A DNA stretch of 64,000 nt from contig DATGIL010000098.1 of NCBI GenBank assembly GCA_035295745.1, positions 1 to 64,000 of the forward strand, in the 5' to 3' direction. Both the position numbers and the translations under genes were made by a program. Position 1 is the stretch's first letter, and every line of letters begins with the position of its first letter. The DNA is from JAIQFL01 sp035295745 (GTDB taxonomy: Bacteria; Acidobacteriota; Terriglobia; Bryobacterales; Bryobacteraceae). The notes under the pieces are model-generated. The model was not told where the DNA came from. It was given only the letters and a program-made list of their open reading frames with translations, and did no database searches. Positions 1 to 8,199 of this stretch are shown in pieces.

Positions 1-75
1 CCGGTCATCGCCGGCGCAGTTCCCAATGCTCGATCCACAAGCATGCCGAACGTACTCGAAAACGCCCGCGACTAA
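1..75 (+). CDS. 3' end of a probable universal stress protein (partial)
   Basis: An open frame enters from the window edge and ends at TAA 73-75, giving 24 residues that begin PVIAGAVP. The pattern matches the last strand of a UspA domain, where a Cys-Pro-Val-[IV] motif closes the fold; the complete stress protein just downstream carries a similar CPVITG. If so, two stress-protein genes lie in tandem. Only the tail is visible, so the family call rests on a short motif plus context. Confidence 0.35.
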   Translation, partial: PVIAGAVPNARSTSMPNVLENARD

Positions 76-228
76 AATCGGGTTACGGCGGTTCACCACT
101 TTTATGTCGCGCACCCCCCGTCAGAGACCTGGCATTTCCAGCAAATCAGACCTTGTATTCTGCTTCGGCTACTCCTAGAATATAGGTGGATAGACCGGCC
201 GCCCGAATGGCCTTGGGAGGTTCAGACT

Positions 229-375
229 ATGTCTGGCGTACTCCGCAAACGGAACCACCGGCTGGGAGACGTTCCCCAAACCAGCCTCACGAACAACTTT
301 GTTCCCGCCACCATTCTGATAGCGATCGTGGTGATTGTTGTCGCAGTTCTGGGCCACTTCTTCCCGGCCTGGTGA
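229..375 (+). CDS. Small single-pass membrane protein (48 aa)
   Basis: ATG at 229 is preceded by GGGAGG at 215-220 with 8-nt spacing, and the frame closes at TGA 373-375. The first 26 residues are polar and basic; residues 27-45 are strongly hydrophobic (runs of Ile and Val) and make one membrane segment, followed by a short tail ending FFPAW. It sits 52 bp ahead of the universal stress protein on the same strand, so the two are probably cotranscribed. I do not recognise the family. Good ribosome site, clean topology and context support a real gene, but it is short. Confidence 0.55.
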   Translation: MSGVLRKRNHRLGDVPQTSLTNNFVPATILIAIVVIVVAVLGHFFPAW

Positions 376-427
376 TGCAAGGCGGACGGCGCGACAGCCC
401 GCGGTCTTTCTGGCAAGGAGGTTTCCA

Positions 428-1297
428 ATGGCTTTGATCTCGAGGATCCTGGTACCCGTGGTCTTTTCGGACCGGTGCCAGGACGCGGCCCGCTATGCAG
501 CCGCTCTGGCATGCCGCTTTCACTCCGAGCTCATCCTGCTGCACGTGTTCGTTCAGCCTTGGGCCGCTTACAGTTCACCGGAAGGGTACGCCACGCCGCC
601 GCCTTACGACCTGGAATCGACCCTTGCACAGGTACAGGAGGAACTCGACGAGTTTCTTGCCGATGAGCTGAGATCGCTCAAAGTGCAGCGTATCTTGATG
701 GAAGGCGATCCGGCGCGGGTCATCGCGCAATTCGCCTGCTCGGAAGGGTGCGATTTGATTGTCATGCCCACGCATGGATATGGTCCGTTCCGGCGTTTCC
801 TGCTGGGGTCGGTGACCGCCAAAGTGCTCCACGATGTGGCCTGCCCGGTCATTACCGGTCCGCATATGGAGTCAGCACCTGGCCCGCCGTGCTTTCGAAA
901 GGTGCTGTGCGCGCTCGATCTGAGTCCCGAAAGCCGGGGTGTGCTCGAGTGGGCCGGCCTTTTGGCCAGTGAATTTGGCTCGGACGTGTCGATCGTTCAT
1001 GTGATCCCGACGTCCACGGTGCGGTTGGAAGGCGTTTCCTTCGACTCGCAATGGCGCACCGAACTGGTGGCCCACGCGCGGCGCGATATTGCGAAGCTCC
1101 AGGAGGCCGTGAAGGTGCCGGGAGAGATCATGGTCGAGGTGGGTGACGTTCCTGGAGCGGTCCGTGAAGCCGCACAGTCCTGGGGGGCCGACCTGGTGGT
1201 GGCTGGGCGTGGGCGAGCGCACGGCATGCTGGGACGCCTGCGGGCGAATACCTATGGAATTGTGCGCGAATCGCGCTGCCCCGTAGCGGCGGTTTGA
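428..1297 (+). CDS. Universal stress protein, tandem UspA domains
   Basis: The 289-residue product has two UspA folds. Domain 1 (about residues 3-145) opens with a beta strand of the form RILVPVVFSD and contains the nucleotide-binding loop THGYG...LLGSVT, the G-2X-G-9X-G[ST] pattern of ATP-binding UspA proteins, then CPVITG. Domain 2 (about 155-289) repeats the fold (KVLCALDLS ... CPVAAV), but its loop (GRGRAHGML) is less canonical. Such cytoplasmic proteins respond to starvation, hypoxia or oxidative stress. ATG 428 is chosen over an upstream in-frame ATG because AAGGAGG lies 7 nt before it and the UspA fold begins immediately. Confidence 0.9.
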   Translation: MALISRILVPVVFSDRCQDAARYAAALACRFHSELILLHVFVQPWAAYSSPEGYATPPPYDLESTLAQVQEELDEFLADELRSLKVQRILMEGDPARVIAQFACSEGCDLIVMPTHGYGPFRRFLLGSVTAKVLHDVACPVITGPHMESAPGPPCFRKVLCALDLSPESRGVLEWAGLLASEFGSDVSIVHVIPTSTVRLEGVSFDSQWRTELVAHARRDIAKLQEAVKVPGEIMVEVGDVPGAVREAAQSWGADLVVAGRGRAHGMLGRLRANTYGIVRESRCPVAAV

Positions 1298-1316
1298 CGA
1301 AAAGGAGGCAATCCCG

Positions 1317-1592
1317 ATGTGGTCCGTATTTACCGTGATGGGGTATTTCCTGCTGGCATTGCTCTTGCCGGTTGGCTGGGCTCTGGGACGAACCTGGCGA
1401 AGAGCGAAGGTCGCGCGGCATCTGACCTGTCCGGAATCGGGCATTCCGGCACTGGTGCGCCTGGATCCGGGGTTTGCCGTGAGGATGCATGCCCGCGGAG
1501 AGGATGAACTGCTGGTGCGTGATTGCACGCAATGGACAGAGACGGGGAGGTGCGGGCAGACGTGCCTGCAGCGATTCGGCAACGCGGCATAG
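1317..1592 (+). CDS. Small membrane-anchored cysteine-containing protein (91 aa)
   Basis: It begins 19 bp after the stress-protein stop, with GGAGG just upstream, so it is very likely in the same operon. Residues 1-24 form a hydrophobic N-terminal anchor, followed by basic residues (RTWRRAK) typical of a cytoplasmic flank. The soluble part carries four cysteines, one in TCPESG and three in DCTQWTE...CGQTC, which could bind metal or form disulfides. I do not recognise the family; membrane location is inferred from the sequence, and a role beside the stress protein is inferred only from position. Confidence 0.65.
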   Translation: MWSVFTVMGYFLLALLLPVGWALGRTWRRAKVARHLTCPESGIPALVRLDPGFAVRMHARGEDELLVRDCTQWTETGRCGQTCLQRFGNAA

Positions 1593-1595
1593 GCA

Positions 1596-1765
1596 GGGGT
1601 GGAGCAGGCGAAAGCGCCTGCTCAAAACGGGGATTGTACCCGTTTCAGGCAGGCGAAAGAACGCGCCTGCCCCACCCAAAAAGCACCAATGCAAGTAGCC
1701 GGCGCGAAAAGCGTCCCGAAGAGTCGGGACGCTCCAGACATGAGTGTCTGCGCCACGTCGCGGGG
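1596..1765. repeat. Palindrome-rich intergenic repeat element
   Basis: The gap between the small membrane protein and the convergent oxidoreductase contains three hairpins: GAGCAGGCG/CGCCTGCTC at 1602-1623, GCGTCCCGA/TCGGGACGC at 1711-1732, and CAGACA/TGTCTG at 1735-1750 followed by CGCCACGTC. The last two have the same layout as an element present three times near 22259-22823, with the stem sequence changed but the AGACATGAGTGTCTG core kept. The first hairpin could also act as a terminator for the convergent genes, although no T-tract follows. Confidence 0.6.
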
Positions 1766-1770
1766 CAAGA

Positions 1771-3162
1771 TTACGCCTTAACGGGCTTGTCGGACGCCTT
1801 CCACTTCTTCTCGTCCCAATATAGAGTGCGGCCTTCGCGGTACGATTGCACCGCCAGATTGATCACTACCACCGCGCGCGCTCCGGTCTCCACGTCGAGA
1901 TGCGGTTTCTCGCGCGTGTGCATGCACTGCAGGAAATTACCGATGTGCAATGCCATCATGTCCGTCTGGTCGATGGGGATCTTGATCGGCTCGGTCCCGA
2001 ACTTCTCGGCGTACGTCTTGCCGCCGATGGCCTCGCGCTGATTCGTCGCCGGGTTCCGCTCTACTTGCGGGGTGACGGTGATGTAGGGGACCATCCGTTC
2101 GAACTCGCCGTGACTGACCAATTCAATCGTTCCCGCGTGCCCCCGAATCAGTCCCGGAATGTGCGTGCGGTTGGCCATCGACGAGCTCAGCACCAGCGAA
2201 TGGCCCTTGGAATACTCGGCCAGCAGGTGGAAGGTGTCGGGCACCTCGCGCTCGTCTTTGAAGACGTAGATGCCGCCGGTCGCCATGACTTTTTGCGGGA
2301 ACTGCGGCTCGTCCCAGCAGATATTGAGCGGCGCGACCACGTGATAGAAGAGGTCAGTGGCGATACCACCCGAATAGTCCCAATATTTCCGGAAGCGGAA
2401 GAACCGGTCGCCATTGTAGGGCCGTTTGGGTGCGAGTTTGAAGGCCGAGCCCAGCCACATATTCCAATCGATGTAGTTATCACCCTTGGCATCCGGGCCG
2501 GCATCCTTATTGATCGGCCAGCCGTCGTTCCATTCGCCGCCGAATGAGTTGCGGTGGTACGAGCCCTGGCTCATGAGCATCTGCCCGATCATGCCATCCG
2601 CAATCGCCTTCTTCGCCTTCCACCACATGTCGGCAGAGGTAGTCTGCGAGCCCACCTGCAACACCCGCTTGGTCTCCTTGACAGTGGCGACCAGTTGCCG
2701 CGCCTCGTCGTTGGTGTGAACCATGGGCTTTTCCAGATAGACATCCTTGCCCTTATCCATGGCATCCAGCGCCATCTTGGCGTGCCAGTGGTCCGGCGAA
2801 GCGACGATGACGGCATCGATTTCGGATTGGCCCAGGAGTTCGCGGTAATCCAGATAGCCTTTGACCTTGAACTTCTCGGCATGCTCGCGTTTGCGCAACT
2901 CGTAGACATCGCTGACGGCGGCGATACGGCAGGCGTCGTTGTTCTTCTGCCCGAATTGCGCGAAATGATCGGCGACGTAGCTGCCGCGTCCGCCGCACCC
3001 GATTACGCCCACGTTGATGCGATCATTGGCGCCGAGCACGCGGCCGCCAGTCATCTTGGTTCCGGTCTTGCCCGCAAACGCGGTGTTGGTCGCCCCAAGG
3101 GTGATCCCAGTCGCGGCGACGCCCTTCAGGAAATCCCTTCGGTCCACACTGTCACTTGCCAT
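1771..3162 (-). CDS. Gfo/Idh/MocA family oxidoreductase with Tat signal
   Basis: This 463-residue protein begins with a twin-arginine signal (DRRDFLKGVAATG), so it is probably exported folded to the periplasm. The mature part opens with a Rossmann NAD(P)-binding motif (VGVIGCGGRGS), followed by VIVASPDHWHA and the family hallmark LEKPM; the C-terminal half is the alpha/beta substrate domain. Substrates in this family are sugars, inositols or their derivatives; which one applies here cannot be read. ATG 3162 is chosen because AAAGGAG precedes it and the signal peptide starts there; an upstream in-frame start would add 19 residues in front of the signal. The gene is divergent from the sugar transporter, which suggests shared carbohydrate metabolism. 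Confidence 0.9.
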   Translation of the reverse strand: MASDSVDRRDFLKGVAATGITLGATNTAFAGKTGTKMTGGRVLGANDRINVGVIGCGGRGSYVADHFAQFGQKNNDACRIAAVSDVYELRKREHAEKFKVKGYLDYRELLGQSEIDAVIVASPDHWHAKMALDAMDKGKDVYLEKPMVHTNDEARQLVATVKETKRVLQVGSQTTSADMWWKAKKAIADGMIGQMLMSQGSYHRNSFGGEWNDGWPINKDAGPDAKGDNYIDWNMWLGSAFKLAPKRPYNGDRFFRFRKYWDYSGGIATDLFYHVVAPLNICWDEPQFPQKVMATGGIYVFKDEREVPDTFHLLAEYSKGHSLVLSSSMANRTHIPGLIRGHAGTIELVSHGEFERMVPYITVTPQVERNPATNQREAIGGKTYAEKFGTEPIKIPIDQTDMMALHIGNFLQCMHTREKPHLDVETGARAVVVINLAVQSYREGRTLYWDEKKWKASDKPVKA

Positions 3163-3233
3163 GAGTACTCCTTTTCCGATCCCGGTATCCATTATGCACC
3201 ATGCTGCGACGGGGTACACTGCTAGACAACCAC

Positions 3234-4562
3234 ATGCGGATGAACGGATTTTTGATCAGGAGTTCCCTGGTCGCCGCCCTCGGCGGACTGCTGTTCGGAT
3301 TCGATACGGCAGTGATTTCTGGCGCCACCGGGGCCCTGACGACGACGTATGGGCTGACTCCGGCGACATTGGGGCTGACCGTGGCGGCCGCCTTATACGG
3401 CACGATTCTCGGCGCGATGTTCGGTGGGATTCCAGGCGACAAGTACGGGCGGCGCGCCAGCCTGCGGATCACCGGCGTGCTCTATCTGTTGTCGTCACTC
3501 GGTTGCGCCTTCGCCTTCAACTGGTCTGCGTTTGTGGTGGCGCGCTTCATCGGCGGCCTCGGAATCGGAGCGTCGTCGGTGTTGGGTCCGATGTACATTG
3601 CGGAAATCGCGCCTGCCAAACAGCGCGGACGCCTGGTGGGCTTTTTCCAGTTCAATATTGTCTTCGGCATTCTGCTGGCTTACTTCTCGAATTACCTGGT
3701 AGGACTGATGGGTTTCGGGGATGCCGAATGGCGTTGGAAGCTGGGAGTTCCGGCGATTCCCGCCGCGTTGTTCTGCCTCCTGCTGCTCAGCATTCCGGAG
3801 AGTCCGCGATGGCTGGCGAAGCGCGGGCGCATGCCGGAAGCGGAGGAAGTGCTGCGGAGCACGGGCGACCCGGACTATCGCAAGGATCTGGCCGAGATCG
3901 CGGACTCGGTAGACGCTCGGCATGGCGCGGACAACGAGCCGCTGTTCCGGCACAAGTACCGCTTCCCGATCTTTCTGGCGGTATCGATCGGGATGTTCAA
4001 CCAGTTCTCCGGTATCAACGCGGTGCTGTACTACCTGAACGACATTTTCGCGAAAGCCGGCTTCACGAAGGTTTCGGGCGATTTGCAGGCGGTGGCGGTG
4101 GGAGCCACCAATCTGCTGTTCACGATGCTGGCAATGTCGGTGATCGATCGGATCGGACGGAAGACGCTGCTTCTGATCGGGTCGATCGGGACGGCGGTGG
4201 CGCTGGCGGGAGTGGCGGCGATCTTCTTCGCGGGGACGCATCAGGATCTGCTGGTGTGGTGCCTGGTGGGGTTCATCGCCTTCTTCGCATTCTCGCAGGG
4301 CGCGGTCATCTGGGTCTACCTCAGCGAGGTTTTTCCAACGCGCGTGCGGGCGAAGGGACAGAGTCTGGGGAGTTTCACGCACTGGATCATGAACGCGCTG
4401 ATTTCGGGCATCTTTCCGATCTTGGCGGCATCCTCGGGCGGCGCGCCGTTCGTGTTCTTCTCGGTGATGATGGTGGTGCAGTTCTTCGTGGTGCTGGCGA
4501 CGTACCCGGAGACGAAGGGCTACTCACTCGAAGAGATGCAGCGGAAACTCGGCATCGAGTAA
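3234..4562 (+). CDS. MFS sugar porter family transporter
   Basis: The 442-residue protein has twelve hydrophobic segments and the sugar-porter signatures: GGLLFGFDTAVISG in helix 1, GDKYGRR in the first cytoplasmic loop, a helix-4 to helix-5 RFIGGLGIG...RGRL block, PESPRWL before the central loop, QFSGINAVLYY in helix 7 and PETKG after helix 12. These mark a proton-coupled or facilitative hexose/pentose carrier in the inner membrane. The start is uncertain: ATG 3234 and ATG 3240 both fit and neither has a strong ribosome site. The gene shares its upstream region with the divergent oxidoreductase, and its stop abuts the stop of the convergent methyltransferase. Confidence 0.9.
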   Translation: MRMNGFLIRSSLVAALGGLLFGFDTAVISGATGALTTTYGLTPATLGLTVAAALYGTILGAMFGGIPGDKYGRRASLRITGVLYLLSSLGCAFAFNWSAFVVARFIGGLGIGASSVLGPMYIAEIAPAKQRGRLVGFFQFNIVFGILLAYFSNYLVGLMGFGDAEWRWKLGVPAIPAALFCLLLLSIPESPRWLAKRGRMPEAEEVLRSTGDPDYRKDLAEIADSVDARHGADNEPLFRHKYRFPIFLAVSIGMFNQFSGINAVLYYLNDIFAKAGFTKVSGDLQAVAVGATNLLFTMLAMSVIDRIGRKTLLLIGSIGTAVALAGVAAIFFAGTHQDLLVWCLVGFIAFFAFSQGAVIWVYLSEVFPTRVRAKGQSLGSFTHWIMNALISGIFPILAASSGGAPFVFFSVMMVVQFFVVLATYPETKGYSLEEMQRKLGIE

Positions 4563-5180
4563 TTAACGGGATTCGGACTTACCCCTCTTTTGCATCAGGC
4601 AGATCCATGCTCTCGCCGGGTCGGGCCGATTCGATCCGAAGTGTCCCGAGACGAGTGAAAGGATCTCAAAATAAGGTTCCACAGCGTTCACAATGTCTCG
4701 GGCGGTTCGCTGCGGAGGGCCGGTACGGCCATCGCGCTGTTCATCAGCGTTGCCCAGAAGACTCAACCACAGACCGGCATCAGTCAGAAGCTCGCTCAGA
4801 CGTTCAGCGAATCGGTCCCGCGCCGGTTCTGAGTCTACGGTGTGAAAGCATCCCCTATCAAACGCAAAGCCAAATGGCGCTCCTTCAATTTGATCCTTGA
4901 AAATGTCGGCCAGATGAAAAGCAGATGCAGCGCCGGCCTTCAACGCTTTCTGTTTCGCCTTGTCTATCGCAATGCCCGAACTGTCAATTCCCAGAACCTC
5001 GAAGTGTTGTTGCGACAGCCAGATCGCGTTGTCGCCAGTACCACATCCGACTTCCAGGGCTTTGCATGGTTGTATGGGAATATTAGCGACCGTCTGAATG
5101 AGGTTAACGTCAGGTTTGCCGATATCCCAAGGAGTGTTTCCGGTTTCGTATCTCTCTTTGAAACGATCCCCTTCCTGCAT
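4563..5180 (-). CDS. Class I SAM-dependent methyltransferase
   Basis: The 205-residue protein carries the SAM-binding motif I LEVGCGTGDNAIWL, the acidic motif II at the end of strand 2 (LGIDSS), and FDRGCFH at motif IV, in the usual order of a Rossmann methyltransferase. The N-terminal NTPWDIGKPD segment resembles thiopurine-methyltransferase-like and tellurite-resistance-like small-molecule methyltransferases. The substrate is unknown. ATG 5180 has GAGGAAG 6 nt upstream. The stop codon is directly adjacent to that of the convergent sugar porter, leaving no intergenic space. Confidence 0.85.
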   Translation of the reverse strand: MQEGDRFKERYETGNTPWDIGKPDVNLIQTVANIPIQPCKALEVGCGTGDNAIWLSQQHFEVLGIDSSGIAIDKAKQKALKAGAASAFHLADIFKDQIEGAPFGFAFDRGCFHTVDSEPARDRFAERLSELLTDAGLWLSLLGNADEQRDGRTGPPQRTARDIVNAVEPYFEILSLVSGHFGSNRPDPARAWICLMQKRGKSESR

Positions 5181-5243
5181 ATGGCTCTTCCTCGATTCCT
5201 CGGGTTCGACGTTCGTCCACGACTCGAGGTTCCACCGGTGGCA

Positions 5244-7418
5244 TCACTTCAAAATGCTGTACATGTTGGAGAAGTCGTCTGTCCAGATGCGGAAGGGCCG
5301 CCCGGGATGTAATTCGGTGGCGTCGGTCCGCAGTTCCGGGTACTTATCCACGGTGGCTGGGTCCATGATCAGCGTCCAGCTACATCCGAAGCAGAGGAAG
5401 TCCTCGTCGGGCGGAGTATAGCTGTAGAGCAGCGCGATCTTATGAAATGCGTTCGCGGCTCGCTCCATCACCGGCTCCAGATCGAGGTAGGTGTTGGAAA
5501 TGTTGATCGCCAGGATGCCATTGGGCTTCAGGTGGCGGAAGTACGTCTGAAAGGCCTCGCGGGTGATCAGGTGCACCGGCACCGAGTCTCCCGAAAACGC
5601 ATCCATCACCAGCAGATCGAACTGCTGGCTGGGCTCCGCCTCCAGCAGCAACCGCCCGTCGCCGATGGACATTTCCACCTTCGCGCGAGTGTCCTGCAGA
5701 TACGTAAACTGACTCCGCGCAATGTCGAGGACTAGCGGATTGATCTCGTAGATCCGCAGCGTATCGCCGGCCCGGCCATAGGCGGCCAGCGTGCCGCAGC
5801 CCAGCCCGAGGATCCCGATACGGCGCGGCGCGCCTTCCGCTTCCTGCACCTTCATCGCCCGGCCGATGCCCGAGTTTTCGCAGAAGTACGTGATCGGCTG
5901 GCGGCGATACGCTTCGCGCAGGCTCTGCTCGCCATGATTGATGGTGCCGTGAACAAAGACGCGCACCGCATCCTCGTCGATCGCGGGATTGCCGTATTCC
6001 GAGACGCGCAACTGCCCGTAAAAATTGCGCTCCACCACGCGATACCCGGCGACCAGCGTGTGCATGATGCTGCCCACTGAGTACAAATAGACACCCAAGG
6101 CGATCACCAGCGTCAGGATGCCCGCCAGCTTAGGCACAGCCCGGGCGCTCCAGAGATCCCGCGTAAATACCAGGAAGGTGACCAGCGCACAGACCCCCAG
6201 TCCGATCGGAAACTCGTAGTAGGCGCGGAAAAGATTGGGGGCGACGAGTCCGACGAACAAACCGCCAAAGGCTCCTCCGAGCGAAACGATGACGTAAAAG
6301 CCTGTAAGGTAGCGGGGATGCGGCTTCAACCGGACCAACTCCCCATGGCACACCATGCAGGCGATGAACAACGCCAAGGCCAGCAGCGCAATCACCAGGC
6401 GGACGCTCATGGATGGCGCTTCGAAAACGATATCGTTGACGTGGGCCGCACCCAGCTTGCGCAAAAGCCCCATCGGGATCAGATACTCGTGATGCAGACG
6501 GCCGGGCCAGGTTTGATAGGCCATGAAGGCCAGAGCCACGGCAAAAAACGGACCGAACACCTTGCGGCGGTAGAAACGCGGCGCCTCGAAGCAGATGATG
6601 AAGCTCAGCAGATAGAGGGTTAGAGGCAGGAGCCACAGGAATGGAATAGCGGCAACATCCTGCGTGAGGTGGGTAGTGATCGCGAGCAGGAGCACGGAGG
6701 CGCTGGCCGCCAGCCCCAGCCACAACAAGCGATCTTTCCAGCCGGGCTCGCGGATCTCGGACTCGTCCGCGGCCGGGGCAATGGCCGCGGCCGTACCTCC
6801 TACTTCCAGGGAGGCTCGCCACGCCGTCACAGCGCAGAATCCGGCGAACAAGACGTACGCTACGGACCAGGTAATGCCCTGCCCCTTCGTGGGAAGGTTC
6901 GGCTCGATGAGCACGGGATAACTCAGCAGCGCGAGCATCGAAGCCAAATTGGAAAGCGCGAAGAGGCGGTACGGCAGGCCCCCCTTGTGATTCCGCGCAT
7001 ACCACGCTTGCAGCAGAGGGCTCGTAGAGGAGAGCAGGAAATACGGTAATCCTACGGTGACGGCGAGCAGGGCCAGGATTCGCAGCGAGGGCTGTGCCGC
7101 AATGGCCGTCTTCCACGACGGATTGGGCAGAATAGGCAGCGTGGCGAGGCTGGCCACGAGCAGGGCGGTGTGCGCCAGGGCTTGTTTGCGCGGTGCGAGC
7201 CGGTGCATCCAGTGCGCGTACAGGTATCCCAAGAGGAGCACTAATTGGAAAAAGAGCATGCACGTGCTCCAGACCGCGGAAGTTCCCCCGAACCAGGGCA
7301 GAATGGTCTTCGCGATGATCGGCTGCACTTCAAACAGAAGGAAGGCAGACAAAAAGATGGTGAGGGTATAAAAAAGCATTTTTAGGTAAATCCAAGTGTA
7401 CGCCCAGAAGGCGGCCAT
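5244..7418 (-). CDS. Membrane protein fused to spermidine-synthase-like domain
   Basis: This 724-residue protein has an N-terminal membrane half with roughly a dozen hydrophobic segments (to about residue 460) and a C-terminal Rossmann domain (about 500-724). The latter has IGILGLGCGTLAAYG, YEINPLVLDIA and LLVMDAFSGDSVPVHLIT, the order seen in spermidine synthase-like aminopropyltransferases. Proteins of this architecture are widespread, but their reaction is not established to my knowledge. The start is uncertain: an internal ATG at 7379 (MLFYTLT) is also plausible because the first 13 residues are less conserved in character; neither has a clear ribosome site. Confidence 0.8.
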   Translation of the reverse strand: MAAFWAYTWIYLKMLFYTLTIFLSAFLLFEVQPIIAKTILPWFGGTSAVWSTCMLFFQLVLLLGYLYAHWMHRLAPRKQALAHTALLVASLATLPILPNPSWKTAIAAQPSLRILALLAVTVGLPYFLLSSTSPLLQAWYARNHKGGLPYRLFALSNLASMLALLSYPVLIEPNLPTKGQGITWSVAYVLFAGFCAVTAWRASLEVGGTAAAIAPAADESEIREPGWKDRLLWLGLAASASVLLLAITTHLTQDVAAIPFLWLLPLTLYLLSFIICFEAPRFYRRKVFGPFFAVALAFMAYQTWPGRLHHEYLIPMGLLRKLGAAHVNDIVFEAPSMSVRLVIALLALALFIACMVCHGELVRLKPHPRYLTGFYVIVSLGGAFGGLFVGLVAPNLFRAYYEFPIGLGVCALVTFLVFTRDLWSARAVPKLAGILTLVIALGVYLYSVGSIMHTLVAGYRVVERNFYGQLRVSEYGNPAIDEDAVRVFVHGTINHGEQSLREAYRRQPITYFCENSGIGRAMKVQEAEGAPRRIGILGLGCGTLAAYGRAGDTLRIYEINPLVLDIARSQFTYLQDTRAKVEMSIGDGRLLLEAEPSQQFDLLVMDAFSGDSVPVHLITREAFQTYFRHLKPNGILAINISNTYLDLEPVMERAANAFHKIALLYSYTPPDEDFLCFGCSWTLIMDPATVDKYPELRTDATELHPGRPFRIWTDDFSNMYSILK

Positions 7419-7481
7419 GAATCAACGGGTCGTCTAAAGCGATCTTCGAGAGCTTCTGGTCATGGGAAGGCTTATGATTGT

Positions 7482-7800
7482 TGATCGCTTGCTGAACGCG
7501 CGCGGCTCGTCGGCGTCTTACGTGCTGAGACAGTGAGGGAGCGTTTCCACGCCTTGATTAGCGATCGCTTGCTGACGCGCGCGGCTCGTCAGTGTCTTGC
7601 GAGCCGCGACCGTGAGGTGAGAAGCTGTGAAAAATCCGACTGTCCCACGTAGCGATGGGACATCGCTTGCTCACGCGCGCGGCTCGCAAGCGCACGTATG
7701 GGCGCGAAGGTATTTGGGTAGCTTACGTGCCGCGACCGTGAGGGAGCGTTTCCGCCCTCTGATTAGCGATCGCTTGCTTACGCGCGCGGCTCGTCAGCGC
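7482..7800. repeat. Four copies of a GC-rich interspersed repeat
   Basis: The 541-bp gap between two minus-strand genes (7419-7959) has no convincing gene. It holds four copies of a core GATCGCTTGCT-ACGCGCGCGGCTCG, at 7482-7511, 7561-7590, 7662-7689 and 7766-7795. Spacer segments also recur: CGTGAGGGAGCGTTTCC appears after the first and third copies, and a GCCGCGACCGTGAG motif appears twice. The spacing of about 80-105 bp and partial conservation look like a decayed dispersed element rather than a CRISPR array. Positions 7800-7959 show nothing I can assign. Confidence 0.7.
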
Positions 7801-7959
7801 GGCTCGTCAGGCGCGGCGCATGGCGAGAATGTCCAACTTGCCTGTTGGTCCGGACAAAGAGCAAGCCATCAGCAGCGCGAACAGCAGGCCGGATTCGGGC
7901 AGAGTTCGCTCGCACGGGTGGAGCGTGCAGAACCTCTGGAGCATTGACACCGCAGGCGT

Positions 7960-8148
7960 TTACCGTCCAGGCGGTCCCATCACCACGAGGGGAATGATGG
8001 CGCCGGCGACCGCGCCGCCGATCAGGGCGAGATTCCCGGCGCCTAGGAAGGAGATCAGCAGACCCGCCAACGACCCTATACCGGCGCCGACTACCGCAAG
8101 CATGACGCGCTTGCCGATACCCGAGGCGGTACTCGCTGGCTGTTCCAT
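7960..8148 (-). CDS. Small glycine-rich membrane protein (62 aa)
   Basis: The 62-residue frame starts at ATG 8148 with a weak GAGG just upstream. It contains two hydrophobic, glycine/alanine-rich segments (about residues 15-36 and 38-57) reminiscent of glycine-zipper membrane proteins. It is divergent from the alcohol dehydrogenase, whose start is about 50 bp away. Longer versions of the frame overlap that gene and are rejected. Function unknown. Confidence 0.5.
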   Translation of the reverse strand: MEQPASTASGIGKRVMLAVVGAGIGSLAGLLISFLGAGNLALIGGAVAGAIIPLVVMGPPGR

Positions 8149-8199
8149 GACCTCAATTGTAGCGCCCCACACCCGCGATGGCGGCGCGAGAATACGGTT

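Noticed and set aside
872..1582. Minus-strand frame opposite the stress-protein gene
   Set aside because: Shadow of the UspA gene; no start signal or family resemblance.
3014..4900. 628-codon frame overlapping the sugar porter
   Set aside because: Frame-shifted shadow of the transporter; lacks membrane pattern.
7482..7800. CRISPR array
   Set aside because: Repeats are only partly conserved, spacing varies, spacers themselves recur, and no cas genes are nearby.
7800..7959. PEP-CTERM-like tail on the minus strand
   Set aside because: A short PES-hydrophobic-Arg reading is visible but there is no upstream coding frame or start.
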